A stretch of DNA of 64,000 bases from contig JAKLMB010000003.1 of assembly GCA_022813625.1 (NCBI GenBank), positions 1,054,001 through 1,118,000 of the forward strand. Direction: 5' to 3'. The position numbers were made by a program, and so were the translations under genes. This document shows positions 11,350-23,897 of the stretch, in pieces. How positions within the stretch are numbered: position 1 is the stretch's first letter; the number at the start of each line of letters is the position of its first letter. Below the pieces are notes generated by a model that had not been told where the DNA came from, made no database searches, and was given only the letters and a program-made list of their open reading frames with translations. This DNA comes from Aaosphaeria pasadenensis (taxonomy: Eukaryota > Ascomycota > Dothideomycetes > Pleosporales).

Positions 11350-12219
11350 AGTGCTTTCGTCCGGAGAGGTCAAAGAGTGGCTTTAATTGAAGGAGGGAGG
11401 GTTTGGTGTTCTGGGATCGAGGATGCCTGGGAAAATGTTGCTTAGTCAAGGTCGATAGCCTTGTCGTTCGATTGACGATGATGAGGAGGCGCACGGCCCA
11501 AGGGACTGGATTCTGTGGGGAAGGTCGGGCGCACGTGCTAACAGTAGATATATAATTAGATACCTGCAAGTAAGGTTGATTGTTCACGGAGGTATTAATG
11601 CTTGATGGATACAGTTTGTATTTACTCATAATAAGAAAGTTGAATTCCTTAGATCTGAACGACTTGCTGGCTTTTCGAGATAATGTTCCTGAGCGTAGTA
11701 CCTCGTGGATTCGGACGGAAGTAAAATATACTTGACAGCATGGAAGTAAGTGAACAAAATTCGAACAGTTTTGCTCTTCCCAGAAGAGCATACATTATGA
11801 TTAATTGATTGAAATCACCGCCTAGGCATTGTATGCGCATGTCAATGTAAATTAATAAATGAACAAGGCAAGAAACACGCTTGAAGGAATGGTTTATTCG
11901 CTTTCGGCGGTTGCCATACTAATTTTTACAGACTATGAGACTATACATTTTCTTAGAACACCCGTATGAAGTTTGAGCTTAATGGGCACTCTATGTGCCA
12001 GCTCTGGTGAGTTCCAAAATATTGTAGCAGAAAACGCGACCACTCGTCCCCCATTGAACGACGCGTGCGCGGTAATACCATAAAGTATTTCCTGATCTAG
12101 ATGCCAAATGAAGGACCCCTCCGTAACACCACCACCATGTATGTGCCGACCGAACCCTGAATTATTAAACGCCAATATTCATGTTGATTATGTCCAATTA
12201 TAGGTATAAGTATACACCA
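11350..12219. other. Intergenic, no gene supported
   Basis: Lies between two minus-strand genes. An 80-codon minus-strand frame at 11933-12175 has no recognisable domain and is not linked to either neighbour. AT-rich around 11550-11900. Confidence 0.5.
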
Positions 12220-13668
12220 TTAGACGGCGTTGTTATTATTTATCCTCGCCTCGTCGGAATGTCGTTCAGACATATTTGCGCCGTTCTGTGGCACTGATGA
12301 GGCGATCGCATGTTCGCCAGTGTACGCCGTTTGTTGGGCTTCGCCATCGTGCTTGTGACTCCAGCCTTCGGTGCCGACGTAGGAACCCACGCCGACGCCA
12401 ATTCCGAAGGCGCGCTCGTAGCTCCTGGGACCCCACGACCAACCGGCACCGCGCGTAACGGGTAGGTGGTACCACCTGAAGCTAAACCAGGCGGTGGTAA
12501 TGCCGATCAAGCTGCCAAAGAGCATATCGAAGCCGTGGTGGCGGAAATCGGTGAATCGCGTGCTGACGACGTAGATAGCGGAAGCGATGGGGACGAGGAT
12601 GAGGACGAGAGTGTATACTGGCGGGGCGGCGGCTTGGTAGCGGATTGGAACGATCTGGTCGTCGGGATACGCTCGGGAGAGGACGCTTGAGTCGGTGGGA
12701 GACTTGGAGTGGAGCGGGAGAACGTTGTGACGAAGATTTGAAGGTGTTACCGCGGAGGTGTGTGCAGGGTTCGTGCTGAATGGCCTTGGGGGAAGGAAGG
12801 GGATTGCAACTGCGAACTTGGACGCGAGGAACAATGTCAAGTAGAGAAGCCCGGCCCATGAAACTGCAATTCGCGGTTAGTCTACAGTAGATTTCAGAAT
12901 AAATAGCAATACTTACAGCTCGAGTGGCCACTAGGGAACGACTTGAATCCATCCTGAAGGATGTCATCGTCTGTCTGGGTGCAAATGACCGAGGTGACGA
13001 GGATCCAATCTGGGTTGAAGCTCTCTCCAGCGGTGCTGATGCGAGCTTGATCAAGACGGCCAAGATCTGGCTTGCAACGAGATAGCAGATCAGGGCGTGG
13101 CTTTCCAAACAAGAGCTTCATTCCCTGAGTGATCATAAATGCTGTCGCAAGGGAAAGCGCGAGACCCATCCATCCTGTGTTCAGCTCCCAAATCTTTCGT
13201 TTCCAGATGAGAGATTTTGGAGTTCCTCTACTCGCAGTTGGTCCGGGAACGAAAACAAGGCAAACAATAAAGATGATTACTGCCGGAGCAACAAGTGATA
13301 TAACAACCAGCAACCACGTTGGGATGACCTCTGACGTTTGATAGGGGAACGATATGGAGAGATCAACAAGCGCGAATGGTCGATGGTAGGGAGTCAGGAA
13401 TTCCCAACCACCTCCTACAGCTGCAATTGCACTATTGAAGAGTCAATTAAAGATTCGACGATAATTTCGACAGTGTTTTCGAGAAAGATATCCCTGCCAG
13501 GGCGCATAGAGCATTGCAGGTGAGTTTGCGCGTGCGCGCACACGCCATGACAGTTTCAGCTTTTCGAATTATGCTGACAAGCAATACTCACATTATCACG
13601 ATCCAGTCGAAGATGTACGATAATAGCAGCCGCTTCGACGGCAACGAATTCATATTAAGTGATCTCAT
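12220..13668 (-). CDS. DPP1: PAP2 lipid phosphatase, diacylglycerol pyrophosphate phosphatase type
   Basis: Three exons (13592-13668, 12917-13431, 12220-12863) give about 411 residues. It is an integral membrane enzyme that removes phosphate from DGPP, phosphatidate or related lipids. The three PAP2 motifs are all present: Kx6RP in KLLFGKPRP, the PSGH motif in FPSGHSSFSWAG (formed across intron 2), and a third motif in TRFTDFRHHGFD, where Thr replaces the usual Ser of SRx5Hx3D. Hydrophobic segments flank them (SLVAPAVIIFIVCLVFV; WAGLLYLTLFLASKF; FGSLIGITTAWFSFRW). The C-terminal ~80 residues are hydrophilic and cytosolic. Two ATGs compete: 13668 (MRSLNM) and the one five codons later. The gene is divergent from the ankyrin-protein gene. 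Confidence 0.9.
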
Positions 13669-15272
13669 CGTTGTTGTGAGAAGATGAGGTTGCGGGGAGA
13701 GCGAAAACTGGCCAGAGTTTCGGTGGGTCGATCCAGAGGAGATGGAGAGGGTGGACCGGAGTTTTGTGTAATTTTAGAGGCTATGAGAGACACAGCGGGC
13801 GCATGAGAAAGTGTTGTGCGAAGAGCTGAAGGCCGAAACAGTCCAAGATGTGAATTGGGAGGAGGTCCGACCCTGATCCGCACGTCACCGGGGGATTGTG
13901 ATTGGCGACTAGTACCTAACCGGCTATGAGAGGAGATGGAGGAGGGATGGTTGTTGAATTGTACGCGGAATGGACGGAATAAAGAAAAGAGAGAGTAAAA
14001 GAACAAACAACAATGGGGAGAGAGACAGGTTGTTAACGGTAATTAGGGGAGGAAAAGGAAATGGGGAAATGGGGAAATGGGGCAATGGGGGAGATGATTG
14101 TTTAGTGTGAAAAGGCGCTGGCACGCTGGTTACAGCGAAGGTCAGCACGATGCTTAAGCGCCTCAGGGTATGGGTATGTCTCTGCTACGCCTCCCTAAAG
14201 GATTGCCCAATATGTATTGAGTTGTTGTAGTAGTGGTGATACCCGTAAGTATAGTGTAAAGTTTCGTTAGTTGATGAGGTGAAATTGGATCCCTTACGAG
14301 TATGGACGACAGCAAAGAGCAAAGAGTGTAGTAGACTGATGAGAGGAGAAGTATTGTAATTATTGTGAAGGGTGAAAAAGGCACGCGACTGTCGACTCTC
14401 CACCCCCCAGGGCTTAATTCTGTGACGTTTCCAATGGGCTGTGTAGACTTGGCTCGACGGACTGCGTCACTTGGCGACATCATCCTTCGACTTATTTCGA
14501 CTTATTCTATTTAATTAGGTCTAAGCTATTACCCCCCCCTTAGCCCAAGTAGGACGACGACGACGACCTGTTCAATAAAGCATCCACTAAGAAGGAGGGC
14601 TGATCATAGGCGCTGCACGGAGATGATGACGCGCTGTGTGTATGAGAGAGCCTTTTAGCCCCCAATCTGCTCGACAGGCGACATTCTCTAACTGTAGCGA
14701 TCTGGACGAATGTAATGTCCGAAATAGTGGGACTAAGAAGTTGCTAGGCATTTTGCCCTAACTCTAAATGATCATCATGAGGACGTCTTCTTACGGACTC
14801 TACGAGTAGGTAGGATTGCCATGGCCATATTGTATCGTAGACAAGCTTTCGGCTCCTGAAAGTTCGCGATACCCGAAGCGGCGAGACACTCAAACACACG
14901 ACTAAGTTCTACATACAATGGGACATATTTCTTCTCGTCTAAGCATTCTGTAGACTAGATAGAATTATTCGTTGACAAATACATAACTAGTAGTTAGTTA
15001 CTGTTCATACATGCCTACGTAAAACATAAGATGGATATTGTGATCGTACTCGTACTCGCGTTACCGATAAGGTTTAGCGCGGCTCTCAGATCTGCTGCGT
15101 ACCATTATGACCAAATGCTCCGCCATCAAAATAATATTTTGAGTCCACACTAACAAAATCCAACGATTCAACCACCCAAAACAGCTATACAGTCAGAATA
15201 ACCACATTCTCCCACTCAAAAAATTCCAAATCCTCACAGAGGTAATATCAAAAGAGAAGGGAGTAAGAAACA
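13669..15272. other. 1.6-kb divergent promoter region
   Basis: Separates the PAP2 gene (minus) from the ankyrin gene (plus). No gene is supportable. Short simple repeats are seen: GGGGAAAT-like units near 14055-14085, GACGAC units near 14550-14570, and a C run near 14531-14538. The last 150 nt before 15273 are A/C-rich, as in many fungal leaders. Confidence 0.5.
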
Positions 15273-15989
15273 ATGGCGACCGGCACCGCAGGAACCCTCC
15301 CCGCACCCACCATCGACCTCCTCCTCAACCTCATCGACACCCGGCCCAACTCCATCCTGGCCTCACTATCCCAGCACCCGCAACTCGCCTCCGCCTCCGA
15401 CGCGCACGGCTACTCCCTCGTCCACGCGGCTGTGTCCTACAACCAGCTCCCCGTCCTGCGCGAACTCGTCCAAAAATACAACGTCGACGTCGACAAGCTA
15501 GACGAGGATGGCGAGACCCCGCTGTTCGCCGCAGAGCTAGCCAGCGTGGCGCGCACCCTCGTCGAGGAGTTTGGCGCAGACTGGAGGGTTAGGAACATCG
15601 AGGGCAAGACTGCGGAGGAGAAGATCGCAGAAGAGGAGGGCGAGGCACATGAGGTGTATCTATATCTGAGGTCTCTGCGGGACGGTGGCCAGTCTGTGAA
15701 TGGCGGTGGTGCTGAGGGTGCGACCAACCTGGCGCAGTTAGAGACCGCGGGCGTTCATCCTCCGCCTCCGCTGCCGGATGGTGTCAAGATTAACGTGGGT
15801 ACCATGGAGGAAGACGCCGTGGGTGACGCTCCCGATCCAGAGCTCAGGCGGCGCATAGAGGAGTTGGCGGCTCGCGAGGACTTTCAGACGGAAGAGGTGC
15901 AGCAGCAATTGAGGGAGCTTGTCACAGAAGTGGTCTCGGGGATAGGTTCCGAACAGTCTGAGCGCAGTGTGAGAAGGAGAGTGGATTAG
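15273..15989 (+). CDS. Ankyrin-repeat protein
   Basis: A single exon encoding 238 residues. Residues ~40-125 contain ankyrin repeats: DAHGYSLVHAAVSYNQLPVL, then DEDGETPLFAAELASVARTL, then a degenerate third (GADWRVRNIEGKTAEEKI). The C-terminal half is acidic, with a Pro run (HPPPPLPDGVK) and a predicted helical region rich in Glu/Gln. Small soluble ankyrin proteins of this size are widespread in fungi and act as protein-binding scaffolds; no specific partner can be inferred. The start is the first ATG after an A/C-rich leader. Its 3' end faces PUF6, about 295 nt apart. Confidence 0.85.
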   Translation: MATGTAGTLPAPTIDLLLNLIDTRPNSILASLSQHPQLASASDAHGYSLVHAAVSYNQLPVLRELVQKYNVDVDKLDEDGETPLFAAELASVARTLVEEFGADWRVRNIEGKTAEEKIAEEEGEAHEVYLYLRSLRDGGQSVNGGGAEGATNLAQLETAGVHPPPPLPDGVKINVGTMEEDAVGDAPDPELRRRIEELAAREDFQTEEVQQQLRELVTEVVSGIGSEQSERSVRRRVD

Positions 15990-16284
15990 AAAAGAATGAA
16001 GGCATGAAATTGGCGTCCTCCGCTGCGATGGAGGGGCGAATGAAATGTTTCGCACGAGCGCGGGGCAACAGAAACGAAGAAAAGAAAATTATGAGAACTT
16101 TATACCCTGGATGGTCATTTAGATGGATGCAGTGTGGGAATAGAGACGATTCCATATCGAAATATGCACGTTGGAAATATCAAAAGTAGTTTTACAATAG
16201 AGATCAAAAATCTCCCATGGCATGGTATTTACATGCGCACTTCAAATTTCGCTATATGCAATAAAACATTTATAAAACATGCCT

Positions 16285-18535
16285 CTAAAGCTTTTGGAGC
16301 AGGATCCTTGCGCCAGCGTTTCCTTTGCCCTGCGCCTTGTCTCCCTTCTTCTTCGTCTTACTCGACTCGGTGGTCGCTGCTGCAGCCTCCAATGCCTTTT
16401 TGTCCTTCTTCAACGCCTTCAACACCTCATCCTTCCTCTCGAACTGCTCGGCCTCCACCAGCGCAACAATGACAAAAGAGCCTTGTCCAGTTGCCCAGCT
16501 GATAACATCGGATTTGATGTGATCCCAGAACATATCTGCGAATCCAATGGCAGGCTCGACAGGCACGACCTTCTTCAGTTCGGGATCGAACTTTCCGCCG
16601 TGCACCAGAGTCTTAAGCATATTTACGCCATAGGACGCAATAGTCGGCTCATCCAGAATTTGTTGAGAGAGTTCAGCCACTTGGGACAGGGCCTCCTTTC
16701 GCTTCTGGGCCTCGACGCCAGGCGCGCCTACGAGAACCTCTCCAAGCATCTGTAGTCCATTGCGGGAAGAAGTGAAATCACCTGCGCGAGCCGCAATCGA
16801 TGAGAGTAGTTGAGGCTCGATAGACTTCGCAACTTCCTGGAGCCTGGTGTTAGGATCCTTCTTCGATGTCGAGGATCGGATGGCGTAGATCTCCGCGAGG
16901 CGCTCGCGTGTCGTTTCGTCAATAAGCCATTTCGCATCAGCTGCGAAGGGATAAAGTAGGACTACTCGGGCGCGAGCGTCGCTGCTGAGGGCCAAGACCT
17001 TCTCAGAGAGCGTCTCATTGCTTGGAAGAAGCTCGCCAAAGATGGATTTGGATGTCAACTTGGTATCATCCACGACCGCCAAAGCTGCTAGAAGAACGTA
17101 GTGGGCATTAGCATCGAATGCCATCATCTCTACGGTATCCTTATAAGGCCTGAGGAACAGTTTGCGATCTTTGGCGGAACCATGAGCGAGTGCAAGAGAG
17201 ACAAGTCGTGAGCCAGATTTGGTAAAGGCAAGGTTCTTCAAGAGATCGACGTTATCCGCCTCCTCGCCCTCCTTAATTGTAGCGTCAGGTCTGAGGTGCT
17301 CCAAGAAAGCATTGGCCTCGCTGCTACCTGGGGTGCATGCCAAAAAGTACTGTAACATTGCGTCGTGGAGCATCGTAAAGCCGGTGAGCTTCTTCTGTAT
17401 GATTTGATTGATCTGAATCTCAAGGTATTCCATGATGGGCTTGCGTTTCTCAGGTGATGCCTCAAGGATTGCTGCAAGATCGGCTGTATCAGGACCATCG
17501 GCCTGGATTGCCTTGATTGCAAATTCGGGGCCGTACCATTCGCGGAGAAGCCTTCGTTTCTGTTCCGGTGTCGCTACCTGTCTGTAGGTATCATCAAGGA
17601 TCCATGCAGCCTCTGGGTGGTTCATTAAACGTCGAACGTGGCCATAGAGTTCGGAAACGATCAGATCTCGAACTTCAGGGTCTCTGTAGTAGTGTTAGAA
17701 TGACAAAATAGTCCCATGCGCATAGAGCGACGTACCCTTTCTCCAATAGTTTAGCAATCAGAAACTTGGAATATTTGCCTTCAGCCAACGGCCTGAATTC
17801 TCCCTTCAGTTCGCGCGCAATGGACCTTCGCTGTTCGATGGTCGAGTACTTGATAGCACACTGAATCACTCTGACTGAATCGTGTCTGAAGACAAGGTCT
17901 TTGACTCTTCCCGTTACCAGCTCAAACAACTGTGTCAAAAGCTGGTGTCTCTCTTCCTTCTTTACATGGGATTTCAGACGTAATTTCTCCCATAGCTCCT
18001 TTCCTTGTTCAATGATCTCGGCGTTGGCTTTTCCAGCTTTTCGCTCTTTGGCTAGAGCCTTTTGTTTCGCATGGGCTTCGCGAGAGGTGGTGGCTGTAAC
18101 TAGTGGTTAGAGACATTATGAGGGGTTTCCAAATCGATATCATAACATACTATTCATGGCAGCCGAGGCAGACTTCCAATCGCCGCCGTCCTTCGACCAA
18201 TTCTTCTTGTCTTTGGCCTTCTTGTTATCTGTCTTCACAGGTCCACTCTCTGCATCCGGACTATCCATATCCACATCTTCAGAGTTGCCTGCTTCCGCCT
18301 CTTCGTTTGCAGCGAAACCGTAGAATCCATTCTGGTCCTCGCTGGTATCGGACTCAATGAGGTCGTCGGAATCCTCCTCTACTTTCGATTTCTTAGAGGA
18401 CTTCGGGCGAGCATCTTCTTGTTTCGCGGCCCGTTTGCTCGAAGAGCTGTCGGTTTTCGGCTTCTTGACCTTTGACTTTGCGTCCGAGCTTGTCGCAGAC
18501 TTGCGCTTAATTCCAGGCATCTTGTCGTTTTTCAT
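16285..18535 (-). CDS. PUF6: Pumilio-family ribosome biogenesis factor Puf6
   Basis: Three exons (18151-18535, 17736-18093, 16285-17683) give about 713 residues. If the second ATG (18520, MPGIKRK) is used the protein is 708. The first ~130 residues are Lys/Ser/Asp-rich with nuclear signals (KRKSATSSDAKSKVKKPK). Pumilio-like helical repeats follow, e.g. VTGRVKDLVFRHDSVRVIQC and ELKGEFRPLAEGKYSKFLI. Then comes the CPL region with LREWYGPEFAIKAI and helical repeats to the C-terminus, which is again Lys-rich. Puf6 proteins are nucleolar RNA-binding proteins needed for 60S subunit assembly; in budding yeast Puf6 also represses ASH1 mRNA. Splice phases agree at both junctions (MNTTTSREAHAK; LLEKGDPEVRDL). 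Confidence 0.92.
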
Positions 18536-19751
18536 AAATGCAAAAATGGTTGCAATGCGACTCGAAAAAAAAGTTCCAAGCCCTAGGTAGTTTCAAAAAA
18601 TTTCGGCGGGTCCCTACACCCCGGTATTCGGAAAAGCTATTTTTCCTGCGGGAGCCTTCCTCTAATAGGTCCACTAAGAACATGAGAACTACTATCCCAG
18701 CAAATACCATTGTCAAACCCTTCGCAGACAATTCACATGTAAACTCAAATTGTCCGTATGGATATGCTAGCTGAGCATCAAGATAGCTAGATGAGCGTAG
18801 CTCCACCTCCGGGCTTGAAGAGAAGGCTTTTGGCTTACTACACCAAAACCAAATGCTTCCCATGGTGGAGAGACCGTTCTTGCATCTCCACTCCTGAATC
18901 TAGACTTCATAATTTTGTACAGAGACAAGCTTTCATATCATCTATTTCATCCAGCTTCGTAGTGACACACTCTAGTGCTCCGATTGTGCCGTTTACCCCG
19001 TGCTAGTATTATCAGATCATTCAGCACAGCCAATACCGATCCGGCAGCCTTCAACCGTCAACGACCAACGTTGACGGAGGTAGGACCGGGACTTTGATCA
19101 TCAAAAACTTGCCAGTTTCCAGCTTCATGCATGGCGGAACTTGCCATAGCACCATAGGCGGTGTACCTACATACCATGATGAAGCTACCAGAGACACGTC
19201 CGTTGGAAATGTTCACAATTAGACGAGCAAACTCATCTATGCCCCAGCTAATCGTCATTGTACGGACCGACTTCTATAGACTACCATGTAAACGTCATTC
19301 AATCACATTTCACACTGCCTCCTGATACCAATCTACAGGATAGAAAGCACACCAGCTTCCCCTGCAGCGTTATTGGGCCAAGTATGGCGAATGCAGATAC
19401 CCATGGCTGAGACGCGTAAGTATCCCCTTAAATCGTCAAGTTATTTCGAAGCGCCAAACCCCAGTCTTCCCCGGATGATCCTCCTTTAACCCCTCTCCAA
19501 TTCAATTTACGTCGGGTTAATTCTCCAAATGGCCCAATCTCAACCAATTGTGAACCATGCTCACTCGGCTAATAGCTTAAGTCGTTGCTTAATCCTACGT
19601 TACCCCAGGGCTCAAATAACATCATCATGGCGCGATTTGATGAGCCAGAGTTCTGGAAGTTGAGGATGAGGCTGGAGCTCTCTATCTCTATGATGGCTAC
19701 CAGGACACCTCTAGATATGCAAAATTGTGAATATATGCTCGTCTGATCTAT

Positions 19752-20048
19752 TCAAATATCGAACCTGCGTATCTTCTGATCACTGAGAGTTATTACGCCA
19801 TTGAGGTCAATTTTGATGAAGCAATTGTCCGTTTGTAGATATGCATGAACAATATAGAGCCCTGTCTTGGGCTCTCCAGGCCTAGCATCGAATTTCACAT
19901 GGGCAGCGATCACAACATCTACCACGATCCGAATATTCAAGGAAACTGATATCAATTCTACAACGAACCACCGGCAGTCATTTCCACGGCCAGAATGAGA
20001 AACCCAATCGAATGTAGCAACGGCAATTCTCCTTGCCGGAAATTTCAT
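19752..20048 (-). pseudogene. Possible relic of a phosphotransferase (APH)-like gene
   Basis: A 98-codon open frame whose middle (GLYIVHAYLQTDNCFIKIDL followed by NGVITLSD) resembles the catalytic HxDLxxDN..xdGxIt region of aminoglycoside phosphotransferase/choline-kinase-like proteins, which are numerous in fungi. The catalytic Asp is replaced by Tyr (HAYL rather than HADL). No N-terminal lobe or typical downstream IIDWE is found. The similarity is weak and could be chance; no function should be assumed. Confidence 0.22.
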
Positions 20049-20682
20049 CCTACTGCTACTAGTCTTCGTGGGAGTATAGCGATCGGTCGAGCGCTACGTT
20101 GACGGTCAGTACTTTGTCAATGATATCTTGAGCTTAAACACGCAGTCTCCTGGGACTTGGTATTCGCGTGGTGCCTATCCTGGGTCGCACATTCCCTCAA
20201 TTCTTCCACCCAGTCGGCTTAGGCCTCTTCCAGGTCCCTGTTCTAGATCACGACATCCTGAAACTGTTCCTGGTGATCTTCTTCTGCAAAGAGAGACATT
20301 CCTACCAGAACCCGGGGGTGCTAATTTGTACCACGGGGGACTCCAACTCAAACCAGGAATTCGAGCCGTTGCTGATGACCTCAGCTTGAAGAGCCTGGGT
20401 TTCCTGGCGCCTTCCTTTCATCTACTGATATTAGTTGTTGCTTCCGAATCAAATTGTAGCCCGTTCGCCACCCACTGGTCACTCTACTTTCTTCCACTTG
20501 AGCGGCCGACTCCAATAACCTAATCTCGGTGAAGAGTTACGCGTTCACGACACTTTAGGTGCCTTGATGTGATCGAGGTACACAAAGAGAAGTCCGGATC
20601 AACGGTTGAGTAAACCGTGATTAATATATTCTAGTAGCACAACTAAAACAGCGAACGAGGGTTCTGAGTACGCAAAGTTGAA

Positions 20683-20690
20683 TATATAAA
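20683..20690 (+). promoter_or_regulatory. TATA box of the proline-rich secreted gene
   Basis: TATATAAA lies 67 nt upstream of the ATG at 20757, a fitting TATA distance for a short-leader fungal gene. Confidence 0.6.
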
Positions 20691-20756
20691 GTCGGCTTCC
20701 CACATCTCAATCGACACCACCAAGCAGCAATCCGGATCACTTTGCAACAGTACAAC

Positions 20757-21472
20757 ATGAAGCTCTCCACTGCTCTCTATCTGCTCGGCCTCAGCGGGTA
20801 AGCTTCTCTCAACAGCCATGGTCTTGATCAGACACATTCACTGACTTGTTTGATAGCCTTGTTGCTGGACAATGGGAAGAGGATCCAGATGATCTCCCAG
20901 AGGAGCCGGAACCTACTGCTCCAGTCCCTCCTAGGCCCACTGGTGGTCTTCCTCCTCGACCATCCGTCAGCGTGCCTGGAATTCCTTCTCTGCCTCCTAG
21001 GCCTACGGGTGGTATCCCTCCTCGTCCATCCGGTAGCGGTCGTCCTCCGGTAAGTCACAGATCAAACTCAGTCTCTAAACCTTGGATATGGAAAGATTGG
21101 TGGCGAGAATGGACTGCATCATCTTCTTTCAGTCGTTTGATCAGGGAAATGGCCAATTGCTGTTGTACTTAACTAACTCTTGCACTCCAGGTCCCCAGCT
21201 TCTCGCTTCCAGGACCACCAACCGGTCTTCCCCCAATCCCCAGTGGAAGGCCTTCTTTCACCATCTCCGTCCGTCCTTCTGTTCGACCGACACCGACCCG
21301 CTCAGTCCGACCAGTCCCTACTGGTCGCCCCTCTGGTCCGGCCGTTCCCTCCGGCCGTCCCTCTGGTCGCCCAACTCGTTCCATCGGTCTTCCCCCAAGG
21401 CCCACTCCTACTGGCGATGGAGATGATGAGGACGATGACGATGATGACTGGCCCTGGGGCCAGCAGCAGTAG
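20757..21472 (+). CDS. Secreted proline-rich protein with acidic tail
   Basis: Three exons (20757-20797, 20857-21049, 21191-21472) join in frame into about 171 residues. The start MKLSTALYLLGLSGLVAG is a signal peptide with predicted cleavage before QWEEDP; it is split by intron 1. The mature protein is low complexity: two near-copies of PPRPTGG[LI]PPRPS, a central GRPSFTISVRPSVRPTPTRS and GRPSGPAVPSGRPSGRP region, then an Asp-rich stretch (DGDDEDDDDDD) and WPWGQQQ. There are no cysteines in the mature part. This suggests an extracellular or wall-associated structural protein, or an effector-like secreted protein; no enzymatic domain is present. Introns are GTAAGC..ATAG and GTAAGT..CCAG. Confidence 0.82.
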
Positions 21473-23897
21473 ATGGTTCAATCCATCTGCACTCAAGTTG
21501 AAGGGCTACGGCGGGAACCGAATTCTATTCTAAGGTGCACCTAATCATTCTGCATCAATCACAACCCTGAGAATGATCTAAGACTGAATTGCACAGTTTG
21601 TGAAGGATATGCTGGCTTTGTTCATCGGGTGAATATCAATTTGTTGGGCTTGGGTGGCAGCAGCAGACTCTTGTTTGTAGTAACTGAATTTTATGTTGAT
21701 ATTTTCAATCTACTGTCGTTATCAATTTGACCTGTGTTTTGTGCCTTGACTTCAGAATCTACTATCCATCTCGATTTCCATGTTTATATAATCCGGCCGA
21801 ATTCATTAATATTTTAAACACCCTCGTCACACATCACATCTAGACTTGCCCGCACAAGACTGCGGTACCAGCCGCCGGTCACTACCATTTACCCGCTCGC
21901 TAGCCCTTCATCCGATCGCCGGCCATGCATCACTTGGCTCTACATCTGCACCTCTTACATTGAAACCTTCGAGAATGCACTGGTGTGGGTCGTCGCTCTG
22001 GCTTCATCAGGCCGACGGTCAACGATTGCACCGCGATGATACAATGTGGCGTACGCACCACTCTCTCGCTCGGATGTGCGGAACACAGAGTGTGGAAGAA
22101 GAATGTTTCAGCACATTCGACGTACATCAATTGTGACGAACCAAGTCGCCTTTTGCAATATCCATCAGTTGGAGTATCCGTCAGCGCTCCGGAAACCAGT
22201 ACGCGCAGCAACAGCCAAGCAACATAATCATCGTTCTTCAACGAGTCTCCTTCCAAACGTTTATACATATCGTCACGTCTCGTCGCGTCAGCCTCAACAA
22301 TATGTACGTATGTACGACACCGTACATGCGTACCAGGCTGATGGAAACTCGGAGTCTGGGCAGGTAGCTTGTTCGTAGTTCTCTGAGCTTGACAACTGCC
22401 GATCATGTCTTCTTAGTGAGGTGCAGGACTACAACCACGGTACATAATGGTTGTCAGAGGAGTCACTTGTCACTTGAGCGGAAGAGATGTGGATGTAATG
22501 TCGGCGGGCTCTGCTGGTAGATGTAGCTTACTACTCACTGTCTATATTGCAAGATCTGGAGATGAGTGCTAAAGACGATCGCACGACGATAGTAAACGGT
22601 AGGAGAAAAGCCCAAACGACCAAGTCAGATAATAGTTGAGAAGTATACCTTCTGCAAGTGTTGTATGATCCTACTTCATCTCGTCGAACAATAGACTTCA
22701 TCATCTACCATCATATCTAATATCCGTAGAGGTCAGTTAAACAATCACCACGTTTATAAGAATTAGACATATTCTTCTGAAGTGGACACTCATAAATATA
22801 AGGGGAAACGGACGACGAGAAAGGTACCAAAACCAACCAATTGAAACTGAAAACATGCACAGAATCATGACAGAAAGGACAACGGATTTCATTCTAACGC
22901 ACTCGCTAGGGAGTTAAATGCGGTACCTGTTAGCTGGCTGTATGGACGAGAGTCTTGTCATTGGGATACAGATAGATTATTGTTTTGTTTTCCTTTCTTT
23001 GATGTGATGTGATGAAACTCAGAATGCTTGATGACTTTGTAGAAGCACGGACGGTTCCCGTCAAGAGTCAATTGTTGGAACGAACGTCTGAGACGTGCCT
23101 GGGAATGAATGTGGTGGTATGGCACGACGGGGAGCATGATGGGTAGTGATTGGTGGGGCGAATGAAGCATTACACCAATGAGCTGTTAGCATTGGTACCA
23201 TTTTGAATAACATTAGAAATGACCGCATCTTTTGGCTCAATGTTCAAAGATTGGTTTGGTATCATTCAGATGAAATAAGATAAGAAATTGGGAAAGCCAT
23301 GTTTCCAGTGTTTGTACAAAATTCCAAGCCAACTTTTTTCGAATCCTCCTATTCCTCATCGCACGCGACAGGGTGGCTGAGTATGCAAGGGAGAGAAAGG
23401 GAGATCGGATTCCAGACCAAGTCACTGCGACTTTTTGATACCCAGACCGGCCAATATGATAACAACCATGCCAATAGTCAGAAACCATTAATATAATAGA
23501 GACAGAAGAAGACTTCAATATGCAATGTGCCCAGTGATCCAAAGTTCGAGATCCCCATGTATATGCGACCAAAACTCCTAATGCAGTGGCAGCCAATTGC
23601 TCCCAACGAAGATGAAGCCTGCCCGATGAACAATCCTTGCGTCGAGATGCAATAAGAGGCCAATGAGAACGCCGATCATGATGATAATGATGATGATGCT
23701 GTAGATGAATGCGGTACAAAAGAGCAAGGAAAGCGGCCGCGAATATTCGCGCCGCGTGCGCGTGTCGTGAAACCGGTCTCCCGCTGGGACTAACAACTCA
23801 GGTGGAAGGCTGCCCACAGAAGCATGCACGTACCTCTCACAGGCCGCGTGGAACTTGTAAGTCGCTTCGAGGTTCGAAGTTTGGTTAGATACCTCAC
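21473..23897. other. 2.4-kb gene-poor stretch
   Basis: 3' flanks of two convergent genes. No gene is supported. A minus-strand frame at 23578-23829 has a hydrophobic segment (Ile run after YS) and is only a weak candidate. Frames at 21930-22406 and 22046-22378 overlap each other on opposite strands and have no features. Confidence 0.45.

Larger units (their letters stand above)
18536..20756. other. 2.2-kb gene-poor stretch
   Basis: Lies between PUF6 and the proline-rich secreted gene. No intact gene is visible. Several short frames are unsupported. The only one with a hint of homology is the minus-strand frame at 19752-20048, listed separately. An ACGCGT hexamer lies near 19412. Confidence 0.5.

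Noticed and set aside
11933..12175. 80-codon minus-strand frame between the zinc-finger and PAP2 genes
   Set aside because: No recognisable motif, AT-rich surroundings, no splice partners.
21930..22406. 158-codon minus-strand frame
   Set aside because: Opposed by an equally long plus-strand frame; composition not protein-like; no start or splice context.
23237..23719. 160-codon minus-strand frame beginning with a His-rich stretch
   Set aside because: The His run comes from a CAT/ATC microsatellite; three overlapping frames are equally open and none has family character.
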